NCBI GenBank assembly: GCA_002110485.1
Contig: MOWL01000023.1
Coordinates: 1,302,001 to 1,366,000, forward strand
Length of the DNA: 64,000 nt
Source: Emergomyces orientalis
Taxonomy: Eukaryota > Ascomycota > Eurotiomycetes > Onygenales > Ajellomycetaceae
Direction of reading: 5' to 3'
Shown here: positions 44,780 to 56,583 of the stretch, in pieces
Numbering within the stretch: the first letter of the stretch is position 1
How the letters are laid out: each line of letters starts with the position of its first letter
Notes under the pieces: model-generated
Databases searched by the model: none
Seen by the model: the letters and a program-made list of their open reading frames with translations, nothing else
What the model was told of the DNA's origin: nothing
Position numbers and translations under genes: made by a program

Positions 44780-46923
44780 ATGGCAGACCCAGCGTCGGAG
44801 ATCACAATGGGGGCGCTAAGGTATTTTGCCTCCCTCACCTTCAGCGAATATTCTAGGTATATTAAGCTGACAGCATCCAGTGCGATTTTCGACGACTCGA
44901 AACCCAAAGTTGCTGAGCCTATAGTCCAATGTGTTCAAGTTAAACCGTTGCCTGCTCAGCCAAACAGCCCCGAAAGGTTCAGAGCCGTTTTCAGTGACAT
45001 CACAAACTATGTACAAACGATGCTTGCAACCCGTACGCCTGGACCCTGGCCACAGATGACTTCTGAACGTTCCTTTTTACTAACTTGGATTGACAGAAGC
45101 CAACCATTATGTCACGAGTGGGCAATTAGTTCGCGGCAGCTTCGTCCGATTGAAATCATTTCAAGCCAACATGGTAAAAGGGAAAAGGTCAGTTCACCCC
45201 CTCCCCACTCCGCATAATTAAAGTATCAACACCACTTCCAAGCTGACCACGAAAATTCGTTGCAGAATCCTGATTGTTCTCGACCTCGAAGTGTTGGACA
45301 GATTGGGTATATGCGAGAAAAAGATCGGTGAACCTCAGCCCTTGGACACAAAGCAAGAGGAGCAGGATAAGCCCGTGCCGACGACGATTTCTAGCAATGG
45401 ATTTTATGGTTCCCGGGGCCCCCAACAAGCGCCTCAACAGCCAGCACAGCGATTTTCAGCAACCACTACCGCCCATGCTAATATATATCCCATTGAAGCA
45501 CTCTCACCGTATTCCCATAAGTGGACGATAAAAGCACGATGTACGAACAAATCGGCAATCAAAACGTGGCACAATAAAAATGGAGAGGGCAGGCTTTTCA
45601 GCGTCAACCTCTTGGATGATAGCGGAGAAATTCGCGCCACTGCTTTCAAGGACCAGTGCGACTCGTTGTATGACGTTTTTGAGGAAGGTTCTGTATATTA
45701 TATATCGAGCCCGTGTCGTGTCCAAATGGCCAAGAAAGCGTTCAGCAACCTTAACAACGAATATGAACTTACGTTCGAAAAGGATACGGTCGTTGAGAAG
45801 GTCAGTCTGGCCATTATATTGACATTTTACTCATAAAAATATTAGCATTCTAACCGACAATGACTGCAGGCTGAAGAGCAAAATGACGTTCCCCAAATTC
45901 GATTCAACTTTACCAATATTGCTAATTTACAATCTGTAGAAGCGGGCACTACAATCGACGTGATTGGTGTGCTCAAAGACGTTGGAGAACCCTCTCAAAT
46001 CTTGTCCAAGACAACTAGCAAGCCCTATGACAAGCGTGATCTTACGCTGGTTGATAACACGGGATATTCTGTTCGACTTACTGTATGGGGGAATACCGCC
46101 AAGGAGTTTGATTCCGTACCAGAATCTGTGGTTGCTTTCAAGGGTGTAAAGGTCTCCGATTTTAACGGGAGATCTCTTAGTTTGCTGAGCTCAGGGTCCA
46201 TGGCTGTTGACCCCGATATTGAAGACGCTCATAAATTAAAGGGCTGGTATGACGCCCAAGGAAGATCGGAAACTTTTGCATCACATGATTCAATGAGCAA
46301 CGCTGCAGGTTTTGGTGACCGGGCTTCTTCTTTCAAAACTATTGCGCAAATCCACGAAGGCAATTTGGGAATGTCTGAAAAGCCAGATTATTTCTCCGTG
46401 AAAGCCACTGTGGTTTATATCAAACAAGACACCATGGCCTATCCTGCTTGTCTCACTGACAAATGCAACAAAAAGGTTCTTCAAGATGACAATGGGCAGT
46501 GGCGATGCGAGCGATGCGACCAATCTTTCCCTCACCCAGAGTATCGTTATATCTTATCTGTGAACGTGTGCGATCATACTGGCGCCTTGTGGCTCAGTTG
46601 CTTCGACGAGGTGGGAAAAGCTCTTCTAGGAACCTCTGCCAATGAGCTCATGGAACTGAAGGAAAATGATGAGCGGGCTTACGAAGAGCTCGTACAGAAA
46701 GCCAACTGTCGTCCTTGGAATTTCAATTGCAGAGCCAAAATGGATAACTTCCAAGACCAGCAACGGTACGTGATCCCTGCCCTGTCTACAGTAGCTCACG
46801 GGCCTTTACTAATTTTATATGCCTATTAGTGTTCGACACCAAGTATCGTCTGTTAGTGCTATCGATTACAGTGCGGAATCAGTTCGTCTTGCAGAATTGA
46901 TCAAGTCTTACGGGATCAGCTAG
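44780..46923 (+). CDS. RFA1: Replication protein A large subunit (RPA70)
   Basis: Single-stranded-DNA-binding subunit of RPA for replication, repair and recombination. Six exons: 44780-44820, 44881-45032, 45097-45187, 45266-45800, 45870-46765 and 46830-46923, 602 aa; introns are 60-78 nt. An N-terminal OB fold spans ~1-110 (AIFDDSKPKVAEPIVQCVQV, ANHYVTSGQLVRGSFVRLKS). A Gln/Pro-rich linker follows, then tandem DNA-binding OB folds (NIYPIEALSPYSHKWTIKAR, KTWHNKNGEGRLFSVNLLDD, IDVIGVLKDVGEPSQILSKT) and a C-terminal OB fold with the C4 zinc ribbon YPACLTDKCNKKVLQ...RCERCDQ (~463-485). C-terminus SAESVRLAELIKSYGIS. The MluI-box-like pair upstream suggests G1/S expression. Confidence 0.96.
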
Positions 46924-47418
46924 AGAAGGACGCGGAAGAAACAAGGGTCTGGTTATAGTTGTCAGTTTTTACGGCGTATATGTTTATCAGTCATACTGTA
47001 TTATCGAGGAATTCATAATATGATTAGCGAAATAATATCCACTGTGACCTGGCGTTGGAAAATCCACAGTAGAGCATGCATAGACAACGGTTCATTGGGA
47101 ATTGTTTTCATGGAGGAATATATTGCGGCCGTATTGCAAACGCTAATGTGTATGTAGTTATAGTCGGCGCTACGTATTTGCGTCGGCTACTCTTTTTAGC
47201 CGACCCGAGATCCTGCTGCTTAATAATGATGATTGTCAGCTGGCCCACTACTGGGCAAGGATCGATGCTTATTCTGAGTTTCTGGCTGGAGGTAATCTGG
47301 AACCATTATTATATGACGTCTTCCCCCAAGTAACGTATATCCATATCCATTCATATTTTTTCGAGGGGGGAAACCTGAGTTCTATGATACTTGCGAACTG
47401 ACATCTAACACATCAACA
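46924..47418. other. RFA1 to oxidoreductase spacer
   Basis: About 500 bp with no gene. It contains a perfect hairpin at 47182-47204 (GTCGGCTA, 7-nt loop, TAGCCGAC), a possible transcript-end or regulatory structure. Confidence 0.55.
47182..47204. repeat. Perfect 8-bp hairpin
   Basis: GTCGGCTA - CTCTTTT - TAGCCGAC, ~260 bp after the RFA1 stop and ~215 bp before the oxidoreductase start. Confidence 0.65.
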
Positions 47419-48639
47419 ATGGCCACCACAACAATGCGTGCGATTGGTTCGTTCCCGCTGCCCTAACATATAATTTGTGCCATATTAACATGGAATTACT
47501 AGATATCAGGGAAGGGAAGGGTCCTGCGGCCAACCTTTTCGTCAACACAATGCCAAAACCTCTTCCAGCTGCAAGAGAGGCGCTTGTGAAAATCAAAGCA
47601 TTTGGATTGAACAGGATGGATTTGCTGCAGAGAGAAGGGATGTACCCACTGCCTCCTCAAGCCCCGAAGACACTGGGCGTCGAATTCTCCGGCGTCATTG
47701 AATCTTTGGGTGATGGAGATTGCCTCGACTTTAAAGTCGGGGATGAGGTATTCGGGTTGGCCTACGGAGGTTTGTTATGAAATTCCTGGCCACGGCTTTT
47801 AATGGTTCCTGTGCAATTTCTCACGTATGATTAAAAAGGAGCGTATGCGGAGTATATCTCGTCTTCGGTACAAACGCTTCTTCACAAGCCTGCAGAACTC
47901 TCCTGGGTAGAAGCGGCGGGGATACCAGAGGTAACGGAGCTCTCCGACTACCGCACAGAAATATTATGTCCTATGCTAATTTCCTATTTTTACCACGATC
48001 TTCCAGACATGGTTCACAGCAGCTCAGGCCATGTATCTAGTAGGCGAGTTTAAGCCCGGCAAATCAATTCTCTGGCATGCAGGAGCATCATCTGTTTCCA
48101 TCTCTGGAATTCAACTCTCAAGAGCAGATAACGCTAGTGACATTTACGTTACGGCCAGCTCTCAGGAAAAAATCGACTTCTGCGTGAAGAACGTCGGGGC
48201 AACGGCTGGATTTAACTATAAGACCCAAGACTGGGCTGATGAGGTGAAAAAGGCTACGAATGGCCGTGGCGTCGATGTGATTGTTGACTTCGTTGGTGCG
48301 AGCTATTTCCAAGGAAACCTGGACGCAGCTGCGAAGGACGGCCGTATTGTCAACCTTGCTTTCTTAGGCGGCACGAAGCTACCTGCTGGTGTTGATATCA
48401 GTCCATTTCTGAGGAAGAGGCTGAGGTACGAAGGCAGTTCTTTGCGGAGTAGGGATGTCGCGTATCAGAGACAACTTCGGGATTTGTTGTTGGATCATGC
48501 GATGCCTAAGTTCAAAGACGGGACATTCAAAGTACACGTTGAGAAAGTCTTCCCATTTGAGAAAGTTATCGACGCCCATCTGCTCATGGAAAGTAACCAG
48601 ACTAAAGGGAAAATTATTTGTACCATCGCAGAAAACTGA
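47419..48639 (+). CDS. Quinone oxidoreductase, PIG3-like (MDR superfamily)
   Basis: Zinc-independent medium-chain NAD(P)H:quinone oxidoreductase, similar to human TP53I3/PIG3. Exons 47419-47446, 47503-47769, 47839-47930 and 48007-48639 give 339 aa. The GroES-like N-terminus shows MRAIDIREGKGPAANLFV, ALVKIKAFGLNRMDLLQREG and GVEFSGVIESLG. The nucleotide-binding part shows SWVEAAGIPETWFTAAQAMY, SILWHAGASSVSISGIQLSR and GRGVDVIVDFVGASYFQGNL. Late residues KVFPFEKVIDAHLLMESNQT and GKIICTI are standard. Substrate and physiology cannot be told from sequence; stress detoxification is the usual assignment. Confidence 0.9.
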
Positions 48640-49122
48640 TGGCAAAGGGGGATATTTGTTTGCATAAAACATTGCGAGAGCCATGCGCCCTTAGAACTGA
48701 GTATTTGTAAGCAACGGATAATATTATAACATTTTTTCGGTTCTAATTTCTCGATTTATTTCTGTCCGCGATCTGGCCATCGTAGAAAGAATATCTTTCA
48801 GCGAAAGAAATTTAAGGTGCCAAGGTAAAGGCGGTGAGGAAATTGTGGCAGAAATTATCTCAAGTTTCATTTTTTTTGATTTTAATCAATTGGGTTTTTG
48901 GGATGAAATATTTACTCGAATCCCAAGATCACTGCATCGCTTGACCGTGACGTTCATCTTCATCAGCAATTCCAGTTCCGGTTTCCCGGTCTACCGCAAG
49001 GTAGGTATTTAGTTATTTTTAACGTGTATGGCACTGAATTAATTCCATCACAACCCTGCGTTCGCACAGTCCGCTCCAGCTACTTTTTGATTTATACGAA
49101 TAATCCCTAGCTGACAGACAAT
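48640..49122. other. Spacer and DBP3 promoter
   Basis: About 480 bp, T-rich near 48870, with no coding signal. Confidence 0.6.
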
Positions 49123-50706
49123 ATGGCTAAACGGACTCGGAATACGGAACCTAACTCAGAGCATTCTTCTCGACCAAAGAAAAGGTCCAAGGAAGATGCT
49201 AAGCCTAAGCAACCTCTCTACGTCCAATCTTCCGAACTGGACGCGCTGCCACAATCCGAGATCGATGACTTCCTGAAGTCCAACATCATTCAGATTTCGG
49301 ATCCCTCGACCAACGAGACTTTACGTCCTATCACTGCATTCTCGTACCTGCCTTCAGACTCCAAGCAGCTGTATGGCCCTCTAGAGCACTTTTCAAAACC
49401 AACTCCAATTCAATCTGTCACCTGGCCATTTTTATTCGCGGGTAGAGATGTCATCGGTGTCGCTGAAACCGGGAGCGGGAAAACTTTGGCCTTTGGCGTC
49501 CCGTGTATTCGAAAAGTGTTGGAAATCAATGCTTCTCGCTCGTCGTCCCGGATTTCCGCCGTTATCATCACCCCTACAAGAGAGCTAGCTATGCAAATTT
49601 ACGACCAACTGGTCAAATTTACCCCGAATGGCGTTGGCCTCGCATGCATATACGGAGGCGCCTCGAAGGACGATCAGCGCCGTGCGCTGAAAAAAGCGTC
49701 TGTTATCGTTGCAACACCGGGAAGGCTGAAGGATTTGCACAGCGACGGGTCCCTGGACTTGAAAAAGGTGAAGTACCTTGTGCTCGACGAAGCCGACAGG
49801 ATGTTGGATAAAGGATTCGAGCAAGATATCAAAGATATCGTGAGCGCCATGCCTTCATCAAGCAAACGCCAGACGGTTATGTTCACGGCAACCTGGCCTA
49901 TATCTGTGCGGAAACTTGCAGCTACTTTTATGAAAGAGCCGGTCACGGTCACGATTGGAGGCGATCTCTCGTCCGACATCCGTGCCAATACGAGGATCAA
50001 GCAGATTGTGGAAGTTGTAAAACCAGAGGACAAGGAGTATCGCCTCTTGTCGTTATTGAACCAATATCAAAAGGGCAAGAATGCTATGGATAGAGTGTTG
50101 GTGTTCTGTCTTTACAAAAAGGAAGCAACGCGCATTGAACGGTTTATCCGTTCTAAGGGTTTCAAGGTTGCAGGTATTCATGGTGACATGAACCAGACGG
50201 AACGCTTTAAGAGTCTCGATGCATTCAAATCTGGTTCTGTACCGCTTCTGGTTGCCACGGATGTTGCTGCCCGTGGACTGGACATTCCAGCTGTCAAACT
50301 AGTCTTAAATGTCACATTCCCTTTGACGGTTGAAGACTATGTCCACCGCATTGGAAGGTAAGTCCACCATCACACACCGAATAATAGTGACATTGATATA
50401 GCTAACTTGTATACCAGAACGGGTCGTGCAGGATCCGATGGATTGGCCATTACGATGTTCACCGAAAATGACAAAGGACTGTCTGGCGGGTGAGTTTGTG
50501 ATACTTCTTGTCATCCATTAGTCACGGACAGAAAGCTAACGTCATGTAGATTGGTAAACATTCTAAAGGGAGCTAAACAAGACGTTCCCGAAGCGCTCTT
50601 GAAATTCGGTACCACTGTGAAAAAGAAGCAGCACGATTCTTATGGCGCGTTTTTCAGGGAGGGTGATACCACGAAAGCGGCCACCAAAATCAAGTTTGAC
50701 GATTAG
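49123..50706 (+). CDS. DBP3: ATP-dependent RNA helicase Dbp3
   Basis: Nucleolar DEAD-box helicase for 27S/ITS1 pre-rRNA processing. Exons 49123-50357, 50418-50489 and 50550-50706 give 487 aa; both introns are 60 nt and lie late in the gene. After a basic N-terminus (KRTRNTEPN...RPKKRSKED) come the Q motif (HFSKPTPIQSVTWP), Walker A AETGSGKT (from residue 114), motif Ia TPTREL, DEAD (222-225), FTATWP (TAT for SAT, usual in Dbp3), and motif VI HRIGRTGRAG, split by intron 1. C-terminus GAFFREGDTTKAATKIKFDD is typical. Its stop is 21 bp from the RFT1 stop on the other strand. Confidence 0.95.
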
Positions 50707-50727
50707 ATTTATCATTTGGGTGCTCAT

Positions 50728-52526
50728 CTATGCTGTTTTGTATTTGCCATACTGTTCAAAGAGATACCTCCTCTCTAGAAATAGACTATTTATTTTTTTG
50801 GGTTAGTTAGGGAGCGAATATATAAAGATAGGAAAAGCAAGGTGTTAACATGGAGCTTACATTGAAACCGCAAACACGCCTCCAACAATGAGTATTTTGA
50901 GGATATCCCAAAGCCCTGATTCAGGGCTTGGTTGCAGCCCCCACATGACAGCATAGGCTAAAACTCCAATCGCAACAGATCCATAGTTTGGCAGCGCTTC
51001 CGTTATTCTGAAATGATCTTTCCGATCACGGAAATATTTTTTGATGAACCAGTAGCTCCAAACAATGCGGAGAGTCAGGTTCATGAGATTCACCCATATT
51101 ATCCCGCTAGAGCCCAGTTTTCCAATCCTCAAAAACAAATAGGCCGCAGTAATAAATCCGGCGGAGCAAGCTCCCATCCAGCCTGCCTGATGCCGTAGCT
51201 CGGAATGTGTTGCCGTTGAGGCAACGAAGGCCTCCGTTATGCCGTTGAATGCCAGTAACGGAATGTAGTAGCAGTAATTCGAGAGGAGGCTATGAAAGCC
51301 AGGGAACGACCACCGCGAACCTATTATGAGCTTGAGCAGTTCTGGGACTATTGTTGGACCTAGAGCGCAGATCATTATCGAAAAAATACCGTACGCGTGC
51401 AGGATACCGCAGAGGTATGATTTGGCCATTTTTAAGCTCTCTGGTGTCGTAGGCTCTGTTTTACTGGCGGCGAGAAGTTTTCCAAGCATGTTTCGGGAAC
51501 TTTCCTCAATAGGCTGGAAAAGAATTCTTGCAACAAGGCTACCATAGTTGGAGGCCAATGCATACAGACCTTGCTCCTCAAGGGTAGAAAAGGCAGCAAG
51601 CGCCATTGAGTCACCTTGGGTGAGGATATGCTTTACCACCGACTGGGCATATATATTGACGCTGAGGGATAGTAATGGGGTAGAGAAAAGATTTAAAAAG
51701 TAATTGGTTTTTTCCCTAGGAAGTTGTTAGGTTGCTGTCTTCGTCGTCGGCGAGGGGGTACTGACCGTGAGGGGATGGGAAGTGGAAATACCGAGAAGCC
51801 ACCTCGTTTCGAATATGAGCCGATAGTGAGTAAATAGGCAAAGAGAAGGGTGAGAGCATAAGCTATTTGGCCCACAGCGAAGGGTAAAACCCCCATGTCC
51901 CTTCCGCTACGAGCGGCCCAGATACTGGTCCCACATGTGGTCAAGGCTTTCATAACGGCAGCTGTTGTTTCAACCAATGCCCTTGTTTTATATAGCATCC
52001 TGTGTTGAACTACAGCAAAACACGGCTCTGTCAAGAGCTCTAAAAAGCATGCAAGTCCATTTATTTTGAGACTGCGTTCGAAGAATGGAACATTGAGGAC
52101 ATCTTGGTTGGCAAATCGAGTATAAAAAAGACCCAGAAGATAAATCAGAGGTCCACCTAGTGCAACCGCTAGGTAAGAAAGGTTCACGACAGCCTGAGTA
52201 TCTTCCTGATAGCTATAGAATTTGGATTCTTCAGGCTTCTGGGAATGAGTTTTTTCCGTAGCGCTCGCGGAGCTCGATCGTTGCGGACTGGCGGGCTGCC
52301 GTTGGAGAGCAACTCTAATGCTTTCACGAGAGAAGTAGAGCGTGGTAACAGCATAAAGCTCTAACTGAGTAGCAACTCCTAATATCCCTGGGGAGAGATA
52401 CCGTAGAAGAACCTGGTTTGCGAGAAATGTTAAGGCTCGAGAGACAACCTGAATCAATATCAGGTATGTCGTACCACGGGCTCCAGATTCATTACCCAGA
52501 GACTTGCCTGGTCCATTGGGGGCCAT
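50728..52526 (-). CDS. RFT1: Rft1, ER N-glycan precursor translocation protein
   Basis: Polytopic ER membrane protein needed for Man5GlcNAc2-PP-dolichol supply to the lumen (MOP/flippase-like fold). Exons 52526-51766, 51715-50861 and 50785-50728 give 557 aa; introns are 50 and 75 nt. N-terminus GTTYLILIQVVSRALTFLAN and LLRYLSPGILGVATQLELYA match the family, as do YFSRESIRVALQRQ and QGDSMALAAFSTLEEQGLYA. About a dozen hydrophobic segments are visible. Without the last intron the frame stops at 50857; its GTAAGC donor, perfect CTAAC branch and TAG acceptor extend the protein with LFLERRYLFEQYGKYKTA, a basic cytosolic-type tail. Tail-to-tail with DBP3, so the 3' UTRs must overlap. Confidence 0.92.
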
Positions 52527-53005
52527 CGTTGCAAAATTTAAAAAATTGAAAGGAGACCAGGATCTACTTAAGTAGAGTAAGGGATGGCCTTATGCAATTG
52601 CAGTTAATTGCATTAGGGTATTATCGCTTCGTGGAATTCCACCTTGTGTCAAACGGTCACATGACGTGTCAAACCCAATAATACCTGACTAGGGATATAG
52701 ATGCGGCGTAGCTACGAAGATTTTGTTCCATCGATTTTGTATAAAAGGTAAATGTCTAAGTGTATATAAATAGTATACATAAAAAATACTGAATCAATAA
52801 CATCGCGGACTACCCATGTTGGCCAGCAGTTGGGTTGTTTCCTTAGACCTCTCATTCATATTTGAAATAAGGGAACGACTCTTAGGAACGAATTTTGAGA
52901 GTACGCGGGACTGATGATCGTTTTCGATTGAAAAGTCGTTTTGCAAATCCGCCGACGAAATTCTATTTTATCCATACAATGGCTCATTAAACCACACCTT
53001 TTTTT
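52527..53005. other. RFT1 promoter / OST3 downstream spacer
   Basis: 480 bp between two minus-strand N-glycosylation genes. It holds GTCACATGAC (52657-52666) overlapping TGACGTGTCA (52662-52671), ~135 bp above the RFT1 ATG. TGACGTG is the core of UPR-type bZIP sites; use here is a guess. Confidence 0.4.
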
Positions 53006-54190
53006 TTAAAAGGGAGGGAGGAAGAATGGATAGCCTCCATTTTTGGTTCGGAACACGCTCAAGAGAAAACTATACATAACGAAGACAACAGCACCCCAAA
53101 CAATCACGTTGACTTGCTGTGATTTAGAGTCCGCAATTCGAGGGGTCTTCATTGCAAGGACGATCGTGGCGAATGAGAGGGTAGCATCTGAACATTAAAA
53201 TATATTAGAAAATGTAAACCAAGATGTATCTGGGGTTGGATGATGTATTGGCCCAGGGAAACATACACATAGCCGCAACGATTTGAGTTTCAAGGCCAAA
53301 TTGGTTCGAAAATCCACCGGCAAAATAGCTGATACCGCCCTTTCCATCCCCTGCCACGTATGGCACTTTTCTAATGTGGTTGAACATGTGCCCGCTGGTG
53401 AAAAGGAGAATCGCGATCAAGCTTACAGCGGCCCACAGGTTTCGGTTTTGGATAATGGGCAGGATAAATCGCGACGACACCGTAAAGAGGGTTACCGCAC
53501 CGAGCAGTAAGGTTGTTATTGTCATAATTCGCGCATAGTTTATCGGACGGACAACAGGTGGTTTATGCCCATCTGGCAGGTATCGATTCATCCAATTAGA
53601 TATCTGTTCTGCGGAGAGTCGCCTTGTAAATAGTCAGCAAGGGGCCTCGGAATAGAATGAGGAGGTATCTCTTACGAATTGAAATCATATCGGATAGGGG
53701 ATGCATCTGCTTTCGCCCCGGAGCCAACAGTAGGAGGAAAAAATAATAAAACTGGTGCGGTTTGAAGCAAAAGCTATCCAATGCAATAGGGTCAGCTACT
53801 GGAAGAGCGCAAATCTTATGGTGTAGTAGATCTCTTGCTAACCTTCTGGAAGGTATTTTTTCCCTGGGAGAAATCCAGAGTGCCAAAGAGTAATCTAGGC
53901 GTATCCTGCTTCATGCCCTTCGTCCAGCTTCGGGCTAAGAGATCCCATTCTGGCAGAACTTCGCGGCAAAGCTGACACCCGTATCTCGCGTCTCCAGCGG
54001 TGAGAACAACGGCGACATGGTAGTCGCGCGGTCTCGATGTCAAATCATTATAAGTCGAATCATCAAGTACAATTGGTGTGCCCGATTTTGCCAGAGTTTG
54101 GTAGGTCGTGTACTTGTCCACGGTCGATTTGGCGGCAGACAAAGAGATTACCAGGCAAATGAAAGCCGATAATATAGATAGTGCCCTCAT
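53006..54190 (-). CDS. OST3: Oligosaccharyltransferase subunit Ost3/Ost6
   Basis: Thioredoxin-like OST subunit that delays oxidative folding of substrates so that N-glycosylation can proceed. Exons 54190-53843, 53773-53676, 53622-53267 and 53187-53006 give 327 aa. A signal peptide (MRALSILSAFICLVISLSAA) precedes the luminal thioredoxin fold, whose redox motif CQLC is at 72-75 in GDARYGCQLCREVLPEW. Then VLLFFPPTVGSG, ISNWMNRYLPDGHKPPVVRP and four membrane segments (IMTITTLLLGAVTLFTV; LWAAVSLIAILLFTSG; ATLSFATIVLA; VNVIVWGAVVFVMYSFLLSV). GGFSNQFGLETQIVA is a family loop. The third donor was taken at GTATGT (53266), which keeps frame. It sits 0.5 kb from RFT1, another N-glycosylation gene. Confidence 0.93.
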
Positions 54191-54630
54191 GGTTAATCCT
54201 TTTTCTTTTCAAAATTGAGAAAGGAGGCAGCACAGTGGCTCGCAAAGCTTTTGAACCGGTTTGCGGGCAAGATTCTACTAGGTATTGTTATGTCGTGGCC
54301 TCTTTGGTTGTAGTGTAGTAACTACAAGCAAAAAGAGGAAAATAGGTTACGTAAGCCCGATGCCAGTGCTTCTTTAATGCAAGCACAAAAATCGTGTTCA
54401 CATAACACAGCCATCAAGCCCTTCTGCTACTAGCAAGGGCCTGATCGGATTAATAAAGCAGCGTGAAGATCAACCACCTCTGTCCCGGAATACGGAGAAG
54501 CTTACACCCGAGGTTCGCGATCATTTGGTCCATGTTTACTGACCATCCCAAAAATCACCCACAACCCCTCTGCATTGGTTCAATTGATACACCGTTGTAA
54601 AAAATAATTTGAGAAAATATTTCACTGCTG
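54191..54630. other. Divergent OST3/coiled-coil gene promoter
   Basis: 440 bp between divergent starts; no other gene seen. Confidence 0.5.
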
Positions 54631-56220
54631 ATGGGATCACGAAGGCAAAGGGACTCGGCAGTTTTACACGAGGTGGGCCGCTTTCGCACTATTTCTATTT
54701 GTTTCCTCTTGCTCACAAAAGAACATATTAGCCCTCCCTTTCAATAGCCTGTGCGCGTCTTGAGAAGGAATACGAGAAAACTCTCTGTCAGGCCAAATTA
54801 ATTATTGGCGAAGAGCAGAATCGGATCTTACGCGTCCATACTTTACTTGCAGATCATGATAAAAATGATCTGTACTCTGAGATTGAGGATACAAAATGGC
54901 ACCTAGAAAGAGCAGAGAAGATCGGGTGGGAAGCGCAAGAGCAGTTGAAGCAAGCGCAGAATGATATTGACTACCTACGAAATTCGCTCCAGGTTCGGTT
55001 ACGGGAAATCGATGATTTAAAGGCAAGCATTCAGATGCGCAGTTATCAGATCAATACTAATACCTAAGTAGTCAAACATAAACGAGCTGCAAGTGACAGC
55101 AGCCGACTCGAGTAAACTGCTCGCCGAAAAACGCGCCATGACGCGAGAAATATCCAATTTAAAAGACGAAATCGAACACCTAAAATCCCAAAACTTGTCT
55201 CACCAGGCTTTGATGTCCGAGAAACTGTCACTAGAACGCCAGCTACGTTCGCTCGAGGTTGAGCTTCAAAGAGAGAAAAATGCATTAGAAAAGACACGGC
55301 TGAAAGGCCAGGAACAAAGTGAGGTAGACAACAAAATTCGTGGTGAGCTGGGGGAGTTGAATAAGGAACTCGCTAGGGAGAGGCGCGAACGGGAAAAAAT
55401 TGAAAATGCCATGAAATCTGAAGCACTTGAATTGACGCGCCACCGAACGGTTCTCGAAAACAAGCTAACTGCACTTCGAAATAAGTTACGGCAATCAAAA
55501 GATAACATCGACTTAGATCACCCGACGGTACTGGATGATGCTGAATCAACTCAACAACAAGACCTGAGCCGGAAGAGAAGCGCTTCTAGGTTTGAGTCCG
55601 ATATAACAATAGCCACACCAGGAGCAGTTGCAGCTCCCCGGAAAATCAGCAGGGTGCCCACTGTACCTGGCGAAAAATCAACTTTCTCCACAACACCATT
55701 CCTGAATCGAACCAGTACAACGGCAGAATCTTCAGACTTGTCAGAAAGCGATTCTGATGCGGAGCGCGCCCGTAGGCTAGCCCAAAGGGTCAAAGAAGAT
55801 GTTGAGCATGACCTGCCAAAGCCTCGCAAATCCTCTAACTCAAAAGCCACAAAGGCGACGAAACAGAAACGCCCAGCAAAACCGCAAGATATATCAGTTA
55901 TGGCGAATTCGGATGATGATCACGACGTTACACAACCCACAAAACCACAAAACGAGCCCTCGACTTCGACGACAAATAAAAATGCTGGAATCAAACGAAG
56001 ATTGCTTCCGAAGAAGCCAGAAGGCACGTTGTTTGATGATGATGACGGGTTTGGAGATTCTAATAAAGATAGAAGACGGGTACCAGCAGGATTTCGAGCT
56101 CTCGGGGCAGGACAATTCGGGCTGGGCGCGCCGGGTCGGCGGCTTGGTGGTGGTCGAGGATTAGATGCATATGCAGAGATCTCTCCTTTGCGGCGGGACA
56201 TTCGAGCTGCGAAGAGTTAG
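54631..56220 (+). CDS. Conserved-looking coiled-coil protein of unknown function
   Basis: I cannot assign a function. Model: exons 54631-54700, 54748-55022 and 55072-56220, 497 aa. The N-terminal half is a long coiled coil (LEKEYEKTLCQAKLIIGEEQ; EAQEQLKQAQNDIDYLRNSL; EIEHLKSQNLSHQALMSEKL; KELARERREREKIENAMKSE). The second half is disordered with a Ser/Asp patch (SSDLSESDSDAERARRLAQR), Lys-rich segments, KKPEGTLFDDDDGFG, and a Gly/Arg tail GAPGRRLGGGRGLDAYAEIS. Intron 2 begins GC rather than GT. Exon 1 (MGSRRQRDSAVLHEV...) is the least certain part: it is the only upstream ATG exon I could join in phase. It resembles a filamentous-fungal family I recall as unnamed; composition suggests a nuclear or spindle-associated structural protein. 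Confidence 0.72.
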
Positions 56221-56583
56221 ATATCTCCTATGTAGAGAGAAATACTACCCCCTTTTTAACGTTTTAAGCAAACCTCTGGTTAACCGCTGTGGTCTGTCGA
56301 CCTTATCAGCCCTTTAACACATTTTTGAAGAGGAGCGGTTATATGGTCAATTTACTGTAGAAATAATGTCTAATTTCATTCGTGATAAATAGTTAGCCAA
56401 TTCCCTATTATTGGGCTTCGGTCCAAATGCTGCGAATAAATACTAGGGGCACGTGATATCAGGTGCTGTGACATCTATCTGGGTAGTGAGGTCATTTTTC
56501 TCTTTTTTTTACGTGTTCCATGCGCAGAGATTCCCCTTTTCATTGCAGCTCAGAACAATTCACTTTCACTTCCTCAATCCCAT
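56221..56583. promoter_or_regulatory. MRM2 upstream region with CACGTG
   Basis: 360 bp between two plus-strand genes. A CACGTG at 56450-56455 lies ~130 bp above the MRM2 ATG; no other element is clear. Confidence 0.4.
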
